Source of the DNA: Pyropia yezoensis
Taxonomy: Eukaryota; Rhodophyta; Bangiophyceae; Bangiales; Bangiaceae
Assembly (NCBI GenBank): GCA_009829735.1
Contig: CM020618.1
Location: forward strand, 5,578,882 to 5,642,881
Direction of reading: 5' to 3'
DNA: 64,000 nt
In this document: positions 30,546 to 43,000 of the stretch, piece after piece
Numbering within the stretch: position 1 is the first letter of the stretch
Layout: every line of letters begins with the position of its first letter
The notes under the pieces: generated by a model
Seen by the model: the letters and a program-made list of their open reading frames with translations, nothing else
The model's database searches: none
What the model was told of the DNA's origin: nothing
Position numbers and translations under genes: made by a program

Positions 30546-33500
30546 ACCGAGCCGACTAGAGTCTACTCTACTGACCGGATTAATGCATCTTTTTCGAATC
30601 AAATCATTCGGTCTTCGGTTGCTTCTTATTGATTGCTTCTTGAGATTGCCTGCTCATTCTGAGAGCAGCATTGTCATCAGCGCATTTCGTCAACCCCTGG
30701 GATGCACGACGCAGCTGTGAGCGGCCCGGAGCGCTTCGTGCGGCTGCTCCGACAGCGACACCCAATCAACGACCAGGATCACCATGGAGTCGGGCCATCC
30801 GTTGGGCCTCCACTGCGTTCGGAACGCATGTTTCACTGAGGATTAATTGATCCCCAGGACCGTATTAAGTAATCCTCTTTTCCGGTAGAATAGACACTAG
30901 GTCTCCTGAACAGTCACATAGTCGCGTGGGACTGACTTTACGTATCAGTGGGCACTTAGTGGCCAAAGTGGGCAATTACCACCTCCTCGGAAGCCCGAAA
31001 ACTGGAGGGCGACAAGAAGCGCGGCGTGCTGAAAGCGATTTGAGACAGCCGTCCAGCGTGCTTTACGGCCTTACAATTCGCCTAGTTAGAGTGTGCATCC
31101 TCGGTTTTCATTAGACCCTCTTTTCATGCCTACGTGGACCCCTTCCAGTGGCCCAGAGAAAAAAAAGAGGCTTGTCACCAATGATGTCCCCACGCCACAG
31201 CGACCATCAGAACGATTGCGTCGCAGCGACGCTTCGCGCACCCGCGGGTCTTGGGCTCGGATGCCGTTTCGGTCCAAGTCCAAGCTCGTCCGCCCTTCCA
31301 CGCCTTCATCTTCGCTGGGAAAGGGGCCGTCTTGCGCCGACTGCGCGCTCCCTAGTCGCCCGCGGACGGTTGCGGCACACACCCACCCCTGGATACCAGA
31401 TGAAAAAAGTGTGGGTAAGTGAGCCTGGTTTCATGTACATCACTTCCACGCGTTGAAGGAGGATAGGGGTATGGCGAGCGAGGGTGAAGGCCATGCGGCG
31501 TGGCGTGACGGGGGGGTTGGCACCGTAAGACATAGAGGCACTGTGTGGTTCGAGGACCGACCTTTCGACATGTATGAGCACTGGTGGACTCCATACAATG
31601 TACTGTGTTCCTTTATTAGACACCAACGCCGGAAAGAAACTGACACAACGTTATCGAGCCTATGGCGCGCTAAAATTGCTTCACCCTCAACAGAACTGAA
31701 GCAGCTGAGCCAACCAGGGGAGGCGGTGGCCGCTGAAGCCCAGGATGCACAGAAAATGCCGTCTTCACTGGGAGTGACAAGGGCTAACCAACCGACAAGA
31801 AAGTTGAGCGCCCTATTCGCTGGAGCACTGGAGTACAATGGAGACCAATGACTTTATTTTCGCATTTTCAGCACAAAGACTGTCCCAGTTCACGATGACC
31901 CCAAACTCGACAACATGGGGGTACGTTCGACGAGCAATGCACTGCAATGTGCGGAATTTTCGCCAATTAGGGCAGAAACAGAAGCAAACAGCAAGGGAAA
32001 AATACATAGCCTCTCTTGAGAGCACTCCCTCCGGTGGCGCCCTATTCATTACTTATCTTGCCAGTTGCAAACCACGTAGTGGATGCTGAGTTGATCTACG
32101 CCACTTTATAGAGCGATGCCAGAAGGGATCCTCCGAGCGGTTGGTGGCCCTGTAGCATGCGGTCCCAAAAAGTTCTTCTGTACTTGCCCAGCTCTCACCG
32201 GGGACCAGTTCAAGTTCTTGCCACCTTTGCAATTCTTGGGTGGCGCCTCGGATACGGCCTCCGGGGCCCACAGGATGGTCTCAGCACGCAACGGTGGGGA
32301 TACATGCGGAAGAGGGGAAGAGGCCATGGTTGGAACGCGGTGGGGAGGGATCACGGCCGGGAGGGGAGCGGGGCGGGAAAGACTATATCAGTGGGCGCGA
32401 GGGGCTGGAGAGGACTCGATGGCGCATGTACACGCCGCCTCTTCCCGGCGGAGAGACGTGCGATCGTCGGCGACCGGAACCACGCGCAATGCACTGCATA
32501 TGAAAATGTTGTCCTTGCAGTGCACAGTCTCACATTGCTATTGCCTGCAGTTTGAGAAAGAAGGGCGCACGATGTCTGAGAGGCTACCCCGTTGCAATGC
32601 AAATCTTTCGATGCATTACACATCCTGTTCCTGTAAATGTATGAGACGCCGACCCCCTCGCACACACGTCGCACACAGAGTCTCTCACGCACACTCGCCA
32701 TCGCGAATTCCACAGACGCTCGTCCAGCGTGGGGCGATCTTGGCCGATCCTGGCCCCTAAATTAAATTGCAGAACCACTCAAATTCTTCCAATCCGGCGA
32801 GACCCTACTATTTGAACGTCTCGTCGCACGTGATTGCCCACTACAACCTTCCACGAATTCATCCTGGCGGGGGCTACCTTTCCACACCCCCTCCAGACCA
32901 TGCGATTCTGCATATCCACTCGTGCCGACTAGTTTATTCTGAACGGAGCAGGCCACAACTGCACCGCCAGCTGCTGAAGCCCCATGCCCGGACAGGGCCA
33001 CACTCCGAGCCCCACCCACATCAGAAATCAAACCGCCACCCGAGAACGGCCCGTAGAGCGGGGTAACGTTGCTTCTTCGCCCAAGTCCGAAGACGCTTGA
33101 CTTGGTTCTGTCAACACAAAGCAACCACCCGCACATCGCCAGGACAAAGATTCGTGATTTTGTCCCATGAACCCTTCTCACAGCGCGTCGAGCCACAACC
33201 ACCTCTCGTTCCCAAAATCCTCACGGAATTCTCTCGTTTAGGACCTATCACTGCCACCCTGGCTCTCAGTTCTGCGCCTTGTGCACGTGCTGAGCCGACC
33301 TTTGTGATGCGCTCGCGCCTCACCAAGTCAATTTTGAAGCGGGCTCAGGAGGAAGAATGACATGGGGACGAAGACGCTGATCATGCACACACAGGGACGT
33401 TACGCGATATATTCACAATGACCAACATACACTACTTTACATGGACAGCACAACATGCTGGCAAGGGAAGACAACGAGAGACACAATCAGAGCATATACT

Positions 33501-33608
33501 CCACAACGCAAAAACATTGGTGAAGAATCGCTTCTGCTCAAGGTCTTCGGCATCAACGGCGTGCGTTGATGGGAACTCAATCAGGACGTTCCGTGCCACC
33601 CAATCGTC
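30546..33608. other. 3 kb without recognisable gene
   Basis: ORFs of up to 214 codons occur (for example 32116-32760 +, 32762-33202 -), but their composition is irregular and none resembles a family I know. A GTAAGT donor at 31414 is isolated. Confidence 0.4.
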
Positions 33609-34036
33609 TCAATCGTGCTCCACAGAGAGCACTTTCGATGTCGCGCTAACGTCGACGTCTTCCAGGTCTGCATGGACGGAGCCCTGCTCCTGAACCCAGC
33701 GCAGCCGTGTGCACCCATCGGCAGCAAAGGGACGCTCAGGCGCTTGAGTGACAGGTTCAGCTTGCTCAATGACAACAGTACGACGGACGGAGCCGTTCAA
33801 ACTCGCCACCACGGCCCGGGCCCGAACGACCCGCTCCGATCGGTCGTACACTCGATACCGCACCCAGTCATACCAAGGGCGGGCCTTAAGATCTTCTGTC
33901 GCCGGTAGAGCTTTCCTGACGCACCAGATGGCACCTACCAGAACTTCAATCAAGCCATACGTACAAGAACTAGAGACACCTGATAAAAGCGTGAGAAAAT
34001 CGAAAGAAGACAAAAATGCATGCATCACCGCACGAC

Positions 34037-35895
34037 TCAGCAAGAGACACCCCACCCCTTTCCATCATTATTCTCCTCACTCTCATCCGACCCGCTGCCG
34101 CTGCCCCTATCGACGACATCAATAAGCGTGTCGGGAACAAACGTATTCATGCGTGCACGAAACACAGCTGCGTCGGCATGGGTCACGACCCCGACGGCCG
34201 TCGTGTCGCTCGGAATGAGGTCAGCGTCAGCAGAGACGAAAGAGTGCAGCTCAACGCTGGCCGACGACAACGTAGACCTCTCCACTCGGACCAAGCGACC
34301 AGCGACGGAGAACTCCCGCTCACAGGCAGCAGACGATCCCGCTGCCCCAAGCCCAGACGCAGCCACCACAAAAAAGCGTGGGAAAGTGCTCACGATGGGC
34401 CCTTCAGAACCGATGAGCGTCTCGATTGTCGAAACCGGCGGACAAGCGAATGAGACGAGCCAACTCCGCTTGCACCAACTCACGCTTGTCCAACACGGCA
34501 GGGGCAGGTCCTGTAAGGTGCTCGCCTCCTCTCCACTCTGCAAGGGATGAGCGAGCTGCCCTACGTCGCTCGGAAGCGTGGCGCCCAGCAGTCGCCCCAG
34601 CCGGCTGCTCCACCGCGGCTGTGCCAGTTGGGCCCTCGAGACCGGTAATTAGTGTGGCGCACACTTGCTCAACGGCTGCCACTGCGTCCGCCGTTGGGTT
34701 CTCAAAGATCAGCCTGGCAGCGACTTCTTGCATCATCTTGCCGCCCCCAGCAGTGAGAAGTAAAGCCGTTGATACGGCCGGGTTTCGGAGCCAGTTCCTA
34801 GTGGTGTCTGTGCGGCTGAAAAACAGGCGGTCCATTTCGGTGCACAGTTGGTAGACGGCCAACCGCGCCTCCGTACTAAGGCTGTCGTACCCTTCTGTTT
34901 CCTCGACGTAAATCAGCTCGCTGTCGTACAGCCAGTTGTCCAGCTCCACTGCGACTTCTTCTAGAAAGTCCTTGAGGTAGGCCTCAATAGCCGCCGCGCC
35001 AACGGCAAGGGGGACGTCGGGGAACTTCGGCACATCCACGTCGTCACTGAGCAGCGTCAACCTCAGCTGGACTAGCTTGGTGAAGATGTCCGCCGACGTT
35101 GGCGTGCTGCTCTCGCACGCCTTTGTGACCTCTGCTGCAGGCGACGAAACTCCGATAAGATGCCGGAGGGGGTCCAAATCCGCCTGCGCCACCCGCTTGC
35201 ACGCTGCTCTGCCGTCAGGTCACGGTGGCGAAATTAGACCGTAAAGCGCGAAAACATGATGTACAGGCGCTGCACACAGTATAGCGTGGAGCCCCACCGC
35301 GAGGCCACCTCTCGGCGCAGCCCACGTATCTGTGGATCCTCTGCGTCAGGCACGGTGCTGAGACGCTGGGCCTCTGCATCAGAGTGCTCAAAGAACCGCA
35401 CCGTTGCTCTGAGCCGGGCGAGGAGCTCCCGTAACGGCGTGTTGCGGCATTCCTGTCCCTGACGTTGAGCCCTCGCGCCATTCATGGCAAGATGAGTGCC
35501 CGTTGGTCGGCTGATTCACAAGACCCGCCCGGAGCATGGCGAACGGCGTTGTGCAGCGAGTGCGTCGCACACGGGACCCACCCCGTCGTTATCTCGAGCA
35601 TGGCCTTGCAAACGTTTGCGCCAGAATCCGTGGTGGAACTGGCAATGTCGCCGGCAGCCACACCGAAGTATCCAAGCCGGTTCTCCAGCCACGAACGAAT
35701 GGTCAAATATTTGTGCCTTCCCGCGCACCTCCAGACTCCCAACGACCTCTCCGCAGCTTGAAATGTGTCCGGTTCGATGTACGGCACAACAACGGAGCCG
35801 TAGCTGTCATGGGAATGGCGCGCCGTCCACATATCCGTTGACACGTGCGCCCATGGGACCCCCTTGTAGTACGCCTCGACGGCTCTCAAGGAAGC
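34037..35895 (-). pseudogene. hAT transposase, broken and cut by an LTR element
   Basis: Three minus-strand ORF pieces in order read as one hAT transposase. The first (35895-35482) has STDMWTARHSHDSYGS and TTDSGANVCKAMLE, the RNase-H-like catalytic region, then WVPCATHSLHNAVRH. The second (35485-35234) has LLARLRATVRFFEHS and LRREVASRWGSTLYC. The third (from 35192, continuing in another frame to 34037) has the dimerisation region near the C-terminus (AAGSSAACEREFSVAGRLV). The pieces lie in different frames around 35.48, 35.2 and 34.5 kb; short introns could explain some changes, mutation others. The N-terminus with its BED finger is missing because a gypsy LTR interrupts the gene at 35895/35896 with flank GAAGC. 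An unassigned ORF continues left of it to 33609. Confidence 0.8.
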
Positions 35896-36364
35896 TGCGG
35901 CAAAAACCACATGCACACACGGCACCCAAGTTGGGGAGGTGTGCTACGGCTGCCTCCCGTGTCGGGGGAACCGGAAGAAGTGCAAGTCGCACACACTCTG
36001 TCCCTGTTGTGGGGCAAACCCCCCACGGACAAACATGAGGATGGTGTGTGGTCCAACAGTTTCTTGGTCGGGACGGGGACGCAGGGCCAAGCCCCGCTGT
36101 CCCTCCCCTTATCCCCCCAGGGTCCACTCAGAATCTCGCCACTCAGAATCTCCCACCCCAGCACCTGCCCACCGGGCCACACGAAAATTCAAGACGATAA
36201 ATGCAGAAAACCCTCAAATCCAAGTTGGATTTACTACTAAGCTAACTATCCCAAACTTAGGGAATATGGACCCAAATGCAGGGGAAGGAACGGATCAGGC
36301 TAGTGGCCTGCCGCCCCTTGCATGGCACGTGTTGCCCCCCTACCTGGGGCTCAATACTGCCACA
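35896..36364 (-). repeat. LTR, outer 3' LTR of E2
   Basis: 469 bp, minus orientation, next to the hAT pseudogene (flank GAAGC, 35891-35895). It is followed directly by the polypurine tract and antisense-ORF region, so it is a 3' LTR. Confidence 0.92.
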
Positions 36365-36702
36365 CTCCCCTCTCCTCAGTTCCGACCGACCCGGTCGGCC
36401 CTGTGAGGGGGTGCGTAAACGCCCGTCTCGGCGTTGGGGGCGCGACTTGCTGTCCCCCATCGAGTACGTAACGCGGATGTGGAGGCGGTCACGTTGACCG
36501 CCCCTCTCCTCAAGCTTGCCCACTCGGCAGCTTGCTCTCCTCAGTTCACACTTCACCATCACCACCACCTCCCCTTCACCTTCCACTGGGCCGCCCCACG
36601 CTGGGGAGGCCACCCGTATACCCACGATCCGAGTCCCCCTCAACTCGAGGCGGGTCTCGTGCCACGATAGTCAGAGCGTCTCTCCCCAACTTGGGGAGAG
36701 CC

Positions 36703-37530
36703 ATGGCGACCCCGGGAGTGGAGACGGACTCTCTAGATGAGCGTATGGAGGACACAACCTACGGTGCAGCACCCGCCGGGACTTCCGGCGGGGGCTCCGC
36801 GATCGCTCCGGGGGATGGGACTCCCGCGTCACCCGGCTTTGGGTTGACGGCGGGGTCTCCCCCGGAGGCGGGACAAGTTGTCCCGCGTGAGGCCTTGGGG
36901 CGGTGGTTTTACCCCGCTTGGCCTCTCTATGAGGAGGGGTTGACTGTTCTTTGCTGTGGCCGACTTGGCACAGCGATGGGTCGGGTATGGGACCGTCTAC
37001 GGGAGAAGTATTCCCGTATGGTCGGGTTCCTTGCCGGCTTCAGGACGGACCAGTTTGCCTTCCTGGACGATGAGGAGGTTGAGGACGTTCAGCGTGCCAA
37101 GGCCATGGTGGACCGCGGGGGAACTATCCCGGGTCCCGGCGACTTGCCGACCTTCACGTGGGACGCGGTGGCAACTCGCCCCCCGTACCTCCACGAGGCC
37201 GATCCGCACACTCATCCCTTTGATGTGCGGATGGAGAAAGACTTCCGGCGAGGTCCCTACTTGGTGACCTCGGCTCAACTTGAGTTTTCTCAACAGTCTG
37301 CTGCCAGCAAGGAGCAGTACTATCCAAAAAAGCCCGAGTGGTGGCCTCAAGTTGAGGTCCCCTACGGGTTCCCGGCGTTGTTGCCACGGTTGCCTGACCA
37401 CTTCGGCTCCGTCATGTTGACGGCTGGCCCTGATCACCTGGTGTGGGCCATGTTGGCCACCCAGTGGCTCCTCGAGGTCATGTCGACCTGGGTGTCTTGT
37501 GTTCAGCGGCGGGGGATGCTCTGGCATCTC
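36703..37530 (+). pseudogene. E2 antisense ORF, first half
   Basis: Corresponds to roughly the first 275 residues of the family's antisense ORF, starting at the ATG in GCCATGGC context (an upstream in-frame ATG lies at 36532). It stops at the target duplication where the next LTR begins. Sequence is close to that of E3 (for example LAGFRTDQFAFLDD). Confidence 0.85.
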
Positions 37531-37999
37531 TGTGGCAGTATTGACCCCAAGGTAGGGGGGCAACACGTGCCATGCAAGGGGCGGCAGGCCACTAGCCTGA
37601 TCCGTTCCTTCCCCTGCATTTGGGTCCATATTCCCTAAGTTTGGGATAGTTAGCTTAGTAGTAAATCCAACTTGGATTTGAGGGTTTTCTGCATTTATCG
37701 TCTTGAATTTTCGTGTGGCCCGGTGGGCAGGTGCTGGGGTGGGAGATTCTGAGTGGCGAGATTCTGAGTGGACCCTGGGGGGATAAGGGGAGGGACAGCG
37801 GGGCTTGGCCCTGCGTCCCCGTCCCGACCAAGAAACTGTTGGACCACACACCATCCTCTTGTTTGTCCGTGGGGGGTTTGCCCCACAACAGGGACAGAGT
37901 GTGTGCGACTTGCACTTCTTCCGGTTCCCCCGACACGGGAGGCTGCCCTAGCACACCGCCCCAACTTGGGTGCCGTGTGTGCATGTGGTTTTTGCCACA
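37531..37999 (+). repeat. LTR at the E2 gag side
   Basis: 469 bp, plus orientation. On its right it faces the primer-binding region and gag as a 5' LTR; on its left it faces the ATCTC target duplication. One LTR serving both roles is what an LTR-LTR inversion would leave. Confidence 0.92.
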
Positions 38000-38030
38000 T
38001 TTGGTGGAGCAGCAGGGGACAGAGGTAAAC
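38000..38030 (+). other. Candidate primer-binding site of E2
   Basis: Directly after the LTR comes TTTGGTGGAGCAGCAGGGGA. TGG at offset 3 fits pairing with the CCA end of a tRNA; I could not say which tRNA. The same sequence follows the 5' LTR of E4 (complement at 61375-61393). Confidence 0.5.
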
Positions 38031-38094
38031 TTTACCTCCGGGTGCACCCGGGTGTAGGGGGCCCTCTGTCTCAGAGGAACGGTGGACTTGGACC

Positions 38095-40065
38095 GTGTCA
38101 TACGGATCGTCAGCGAACATGGCTAGTTCGGACCCCCCGTCGTCCGGGGAGTACACGGGTGACGCACGTACTCCAGTGCCTTTGAATACTGGTGAGACAC
38201 AGGTGGGTTTACCTGGGGTCGCAGAGGGACTAGAGGTCCCTCAAGCCAGCAGGACTGGAAGTACGGGCGGGCAACAGGCCACCCCGACTCAGTCGGGAGT
38301 TCACTCGGGTGACACTTCTGATGTGGGTGGGCCGAAGTCTGGCCACCGCGTGGTATACTCAACGGGAACGTCCCAAGGGGTGAGGACTGTCCCCGCGGGT
38401 TCCACTCGGGTTGGAGCCAACTTTGGCTTGGAGCCGTCGCCAACTAGGCTTTCGGAGGACGGCGGACCTCCGTTGGTCGGCGATGGGCTCGCGCCCATGC
38501 CCCCGGTTGAGATCCCTGAGGAACGTGGTTACCCCTCAGGTGGACTCCCGGAGGCGGACCGAGACTCAACTGGAGTCGTCAATCCACTCCTCGCGGAAAC
38601 TGTCCGTCGGGTGGCGACCAATGTGTTGCGGCAGACTTTGCCGGACCTGGTGGTCACGATGACGAATACTATTCTGAATCAGATTGTGGCGAGTTTGCCA
38701 GATGGCCTTAATGTCCAGACCGGACTGGGGCTTTCGAGCCCGCAGGCTCAGGGGGAATCTCTCCTGACGCCTATTCCGGGTCGCCCCGAACAGGGGGGGA
38801 CCCCTGTGACTCCCAACGTGGGAGCCGCACCATTCTCGGTGGGGCGTACGCCCTTCACGGGGGAGTTCCCCTCGGAAACGCCGGCGGCTACACCAAGCTG
38901 GCCGTACCAGACTAGAGGCGCTGAGGGTCAACTTACCCCAGTGCCACAGCGGCTGTTCCCTCAACGTGAGGTGCCGCCAAAGATCCAGGTAGCCAACCCG
39001 GTCTACCAGAGGATCTTTGACTGTGAGACCTACGCCCTCCACAACAAGTCGGTGGCGTATGGTCCTGACCAGGCCCGAGCCATGGGCCGTGCCAAGAAGA
39101 ATGCACTTCATTCTTTTGGGCACAAAGCGGAGTGGGATGGAACCCCCCCCCTCCGTGTCTTTGAGTTCCTACGTCGTTTCACAAAAACCTGTGACGACAA
39201 TGCCATTAGTGAAGGCATGGCTTTTTACATGCTACAGGAGTTTACGAAGGGCGACCTGCGGACAGAACTTATGTCCGTCATGCCCAGCTCCTCAAGTGGA
39301 GGCGCTGGGGAGGTGAGGTCCTATTTGGAGCTCGTCAACTGGTTGTTGAGAGCCATGGTTGATGAGGCAGCGTTGGCTTCTCAAGTCGAGGAGTTTACGC
39401 AAGCCCATCAGGAAGAGGCGGAGGACGAGTTGTCCTTTGCGGAGCGAGTCCGTAAGCTCAACAATCTTTGTGGGTTTCTTCATCCACAAGCTGTGGTGAA
39501 GAGTCGGTTTGTGGAGGGACTCCATTGGTCAGTCCGGATGGAGACCCGGGAGCATAACACTGCCCGGGCGACCCTGGCCGAGTTGGCTAGGTTCGCCTAT
39601 CGCAGAGGCGAGGCCTACCGCAAGTTGCGGGAGGAACAACGCCAGGAGCGTCAGGCCGAGTTGGCCAAGGAACGGGAGGAGGCGCGCCAGGCCAGAGAGT
39701 TGAGAGAGGCACGCCGAATCCGCAAGGAGAGGGTGGTAGCTGCCGTGGGAACTTCCCAGGGTATCCCTTCGTCTTCCCCAGTTGGGAAGACCCCTCCCGG
39801 AACAGACCATTGGTGTTGGAACTGCAACTCCGATGGACACTGGGCATATGATTGCCCCAAGTTGAGTAAACGCATCCAACAACTTGTTAGGAATGCGAGT
39901 AAGAAGTCGGCTACGAACGAAGTACGTTCACGCCGCGAGGGTGGGTCTCGACCGGTCGTCGCGGTCGCCTCACCCTCGGCGGAGGAGGCGGACACGTCGT
40001 CTTCGGACTCGTCGTCTTCCTCCCCGCCCTCAGATTCGGACGCCAAGTCGGCGGGAAACGAATGA
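38095..40065 (+). CDS. gag: E2 gag with CCHC zinc knuckle
   Basis: 656-residue Gag polyprotein, looks whole. The N-terminal third is Ser/Thr/Gly/Pro-rich, the middle (about residues 300-480) is the helical capsid-like region of retrotransposon gag (for example FLRRFTKTCDDNAISEGMAF), then comes a charged coiled segment (REEQRQERQAELAKEREEAR), a zinc knuckle CWNCNSDGHWAYDC of the C-x2-C-x4-H-x4-C type, and an acidic Ser-rich tail. Gag assembles the particle and packages RNA in this family. Its TGA overlaps the ATG of the next frame in the tetranucleotide ATGA. Confidence 0.9.
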   Translation: MSYGSSANMASSDPPSSGEYTGDARTPVPLNTGETQVGLPGVAEGLEVPQASRTGSTGGQQATPTQSGVHSGDTSDVGGPKSGHRVVYSTGTSQGVRTVPAGSTRVGANFGLEPSPTRLSEDGGPPLVGDGLAPMPPVEIPEERGYPSGGLPEADRDSTGVVNPLLAETVRRVATNVLRQTLPDLVVTMTNTILNQIVASLPDGLNVQTGLGLSSPQAQGESLLTPIPGRPEQGGTPVTPNVGAAPFSVGRTPFTGEFPSETPAATPSWPYQTRGAEGQLTPVPQRLFPQREVPPKIQVANPVYQRIFDCETYALHNKSVAYGPDQARAMGRAKKNALHSFGHKAEWDGTPPLRVFEFLRRFTKTCDDNAISEGMAFYMLQEFTKGDLRTELMSVMPSSSSGGAGEVRSYLELVNWLLRAMVDEAALASQVEEFTQAHQEEAEDELSFAERVRKLNNLCGFLHPQAVVKSRFVEGLHWSVRMETREHNTARATLAELARFAYRRGEAYRKLREEQRQERQAELAKEREEARQARELREARRIRKERVVAAVGTSQGIPSSSPVGKTPPGTDHWCWNCNSDGHWAYDCPKLSKRIQQLVRNASKKSATNEVRSRREGGSRPVVAVASPSAEEADTSSSDSSSSSPPSDSDAKSAGNE

Positions 40066-43000
40066 CCGTTGGGGCTGGTCGTCCGAAGCTCACAACGGCA
40101 GCCTCGGCCAAGTGGGCCAGGAGGACGAACCAACCGTGCCGGATACTGCGGCGACCTAAGGGAGTCCGCCCACCTCGGGTAGGACTCCCTAAGAACGTAA
40201 ACCCACGTCGGGTCATCGCGGTGCTGACGGGTGAGAACTTCCAGGTGGCTGGACGGGTGCAACTTGCCCCCGGCCGCGCCTGTTGTGCCGATATCGTACT
40301 TGATACCGGGTCAGGAGCCTCCTTGATACGCAAGTCGCTATTACCAGAGGAGGTGAAGCTCCAACGCTGGAGGCCCAAAGCTGACCATATGATTGACATC
40401 AATGGTGGGGTACTTCCCATCGTTGGTGCCGTGACCCTACCACCTAGGTTGGGGACCCATGAGGTCGACGTGACCTATGGCGTAGTTGAGAATATATCGG
40501 TACCCCTGCTTCTGGGTACCCCCTATGTTGTTACACAAGTGCCTTTGATTTGTGGCCCTGAGTACTGGGTCAAGTTGATGAATGGGGAGACTATCCCCAT
40601 CCTTGGTAAGGGAAAGTCTGTGGCTCCTGTGACAGTCTCACAGTCGAAGCCTGTTTGTTCGGTGAGGGAAGGGTTCACTGCTACCCTGCGTCTAGCCCGT
40701 AAAGTCACGTTGCTCCCCAACTCGGTGGCGCACGTTGATGTTGTAACTGATTTTACGGGGAACGGGTTGGTGCACCCTCACCCCCGTCTTGCTCGCAAGC
40801 ACCAAGTGCATGTTGCCCTTGGCGCGATGGACTCCAAAGCCGGAGTCCCGTGGAGGATCTAGGTGATGAACCTGAGCCCAACGCCCAAGTACTTCAAGTC
40901 GGGAGCCAAGTTCGGCTATATCGACCAACACGATGGACCGGTAGTAGCGGTCACCCTCAACGCGGGCGCAAGTGGCGACCCGAAGTCCGGAAAGGAGAAG
41001 CATCAAGCCAAGTCGGCCACCTCTCCTCGGCCCCATGTGAACATGGAGGGTGTTCCACCCAGGTTGAGGGTTCAAGTTGAACGCCTCTTGGACCAATATC
41101 ACAAGTTGTGGGATGGTCAATTGGGACTCATGAGAGCCACCCAACATCGGATCGAGTTGAAGCCCGGTGCACCCCCTATACGCCAACAACCGTATAGGGG
41201 AGGACCTCGTTCAAGGGCCCTCGTTAAGGAGCAAGTTGCTCGCATGGAGGCCCTCGATGTGATCGAGGCCAGCAACGCCGAGTGGGCGAGTCCGGTGGTT
41301 ACCGTCCCCAAAGTTGATGGGACCCCCCGGTTTTGTATCGACTACCGTAAGCTCAACGAGAGCACGGTGAAGGACAGTTATCCCCTACCTAGGATGGATG
41401 ACTGTCTGGACTCTCTGGGGGAGGCAAACGTGTTCTCTACCCTGGACTGTAACGCGGGGTACTGGCAAATTTCCATTGCCCCGGAGGACAGGCATAAAAC
41501 TACCTTTACCTGTCACTGTGGTACCTACCAGTGCAAGCGCCTACCGTTTGGTCTGTGTAATGCGCCGGCAACTTTCCAGCGCGCTATGGACATGATTCTG
41601 GCCGGAGTACGGTGGCAGATCTGTCTTGTGTACCTAGACGATATCATTGTGTTCTCCCGAAATCCGGAAGAACACATTGGCCATCTTGGCCAGGTGTTCA
41701 AGCTACTTGCTGACGCCGGTGTGTCGCTGAAGGCGAGTAAGTGCCACCTCTTCACTCAAGAGGTGGAGTACTTGGGACATGTTGTCCGTCCGGGGCGTCT
41801 CAGTGTTAACGAGAAGAACTTGAGGGCCATTCGTAAGGCTCAGTACCCCCGGACCCAGACCGAGATGAGGAGCTTCCTCGGGATGTGTAGCGTGTACCGA
41901 CGTTTCACCAAGGGCTTCGCCAAGGTGGCGAAGCCGTTGAATGAGTTAGTGAGCTCAACGCTCCCGAAGAACCTACCTCCCCCAAGTCGGGTGGAGCAGG
42001 AATCCTTTGAGACTCTTCGGGACCTTCTGCTGAAGCCCCCCATCTTGGCTATTCCCAGGTTGGGAGGCCACTACATCCTGGACGTGGACGCTAGCTACGA
42101 CCAACTTGGTTGTGTGTTGCTTCAGCAGCAGCCGGACAAGGAGTACTTGCCGGTGGGATACTTTAGTAAGGGGCTGAACTCGGCCGAGAAGAACTACGGA
42201 GTCACCGAGTTGGAAGGACTCACAGTGGTGTGGGCGGTGACGTCACTTCGTCACTTCCTAGAGGGTGAGAAGTTCCTCATCCGCTGTGACCACCGCGCGT
42301 CGCAGTTCATCTTTAAGACGGACTGTACGAACACTCGTCTCAACCGGTGGAGGGTGCGACTGGCACCCTTCAACTCTGACATTGAGTACCGACCTGGCAG
42401 GCAACATTCCCTTGCCGACGGCCTCTCTCGCGTACCTACCGAGGGGCTGGACACTAACCCCGTCGATGAGGACATCCCCATCGTGGGGGTAGTCACGCGC
42501 TCGGGTCAGGCGTTGAACCCCGAGGCGCCAGGGAACAAGAAGTACTTGCCCCTGTCCCTGGACGAGGTGGTGAAGGCCCAGGCCAAGGATCCCTTCTGCA
42601 AGTCGCAGAGGGATACACTGGATACAGTGGTAGAGACGCGTTTCTTTCTGGGAGACGATGGCCTCCTCATGAGGAGGGGCGTATGTCAGGGGACCGAACA
42701 ACTTGTCGTCCCCGCATCCCTCAAGGGCAGTATCCTTGAGAGGGAGCACAACGCTCCCACGGGTAGACACCTGGGGTCTAGTAAACTGTACAAGACCCTG
42801 AGGACCAGGTACTACTGGCCGTCCATGGTGGTGGACATCTACAGTTGGGTGGCTGCCTGCACAAGTTGTGCACAGAACCGTCTGATGGAACGGCGGCCTA
42901 GTACGGCTATGCTATTGTTCCCGGCCAAGGAGCCCTTCGCCGCGTTGGCGATGGACATCCTTGGGCCACTGCCAGTGACCGAGGAGGGCAACCAGTACCT

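Noticed and set aside
32116-32760. 214-codon plus-strand ORF
   Set aside because: Irregular composition, no motif, overlapping ORFs in other frames.
33609-34055. 148-codon minus-strand ORF left of the hAT pseudogene
   Set aside because: Could be a further part of the hAT gene or of an unrelated gene, but no motif supports either.
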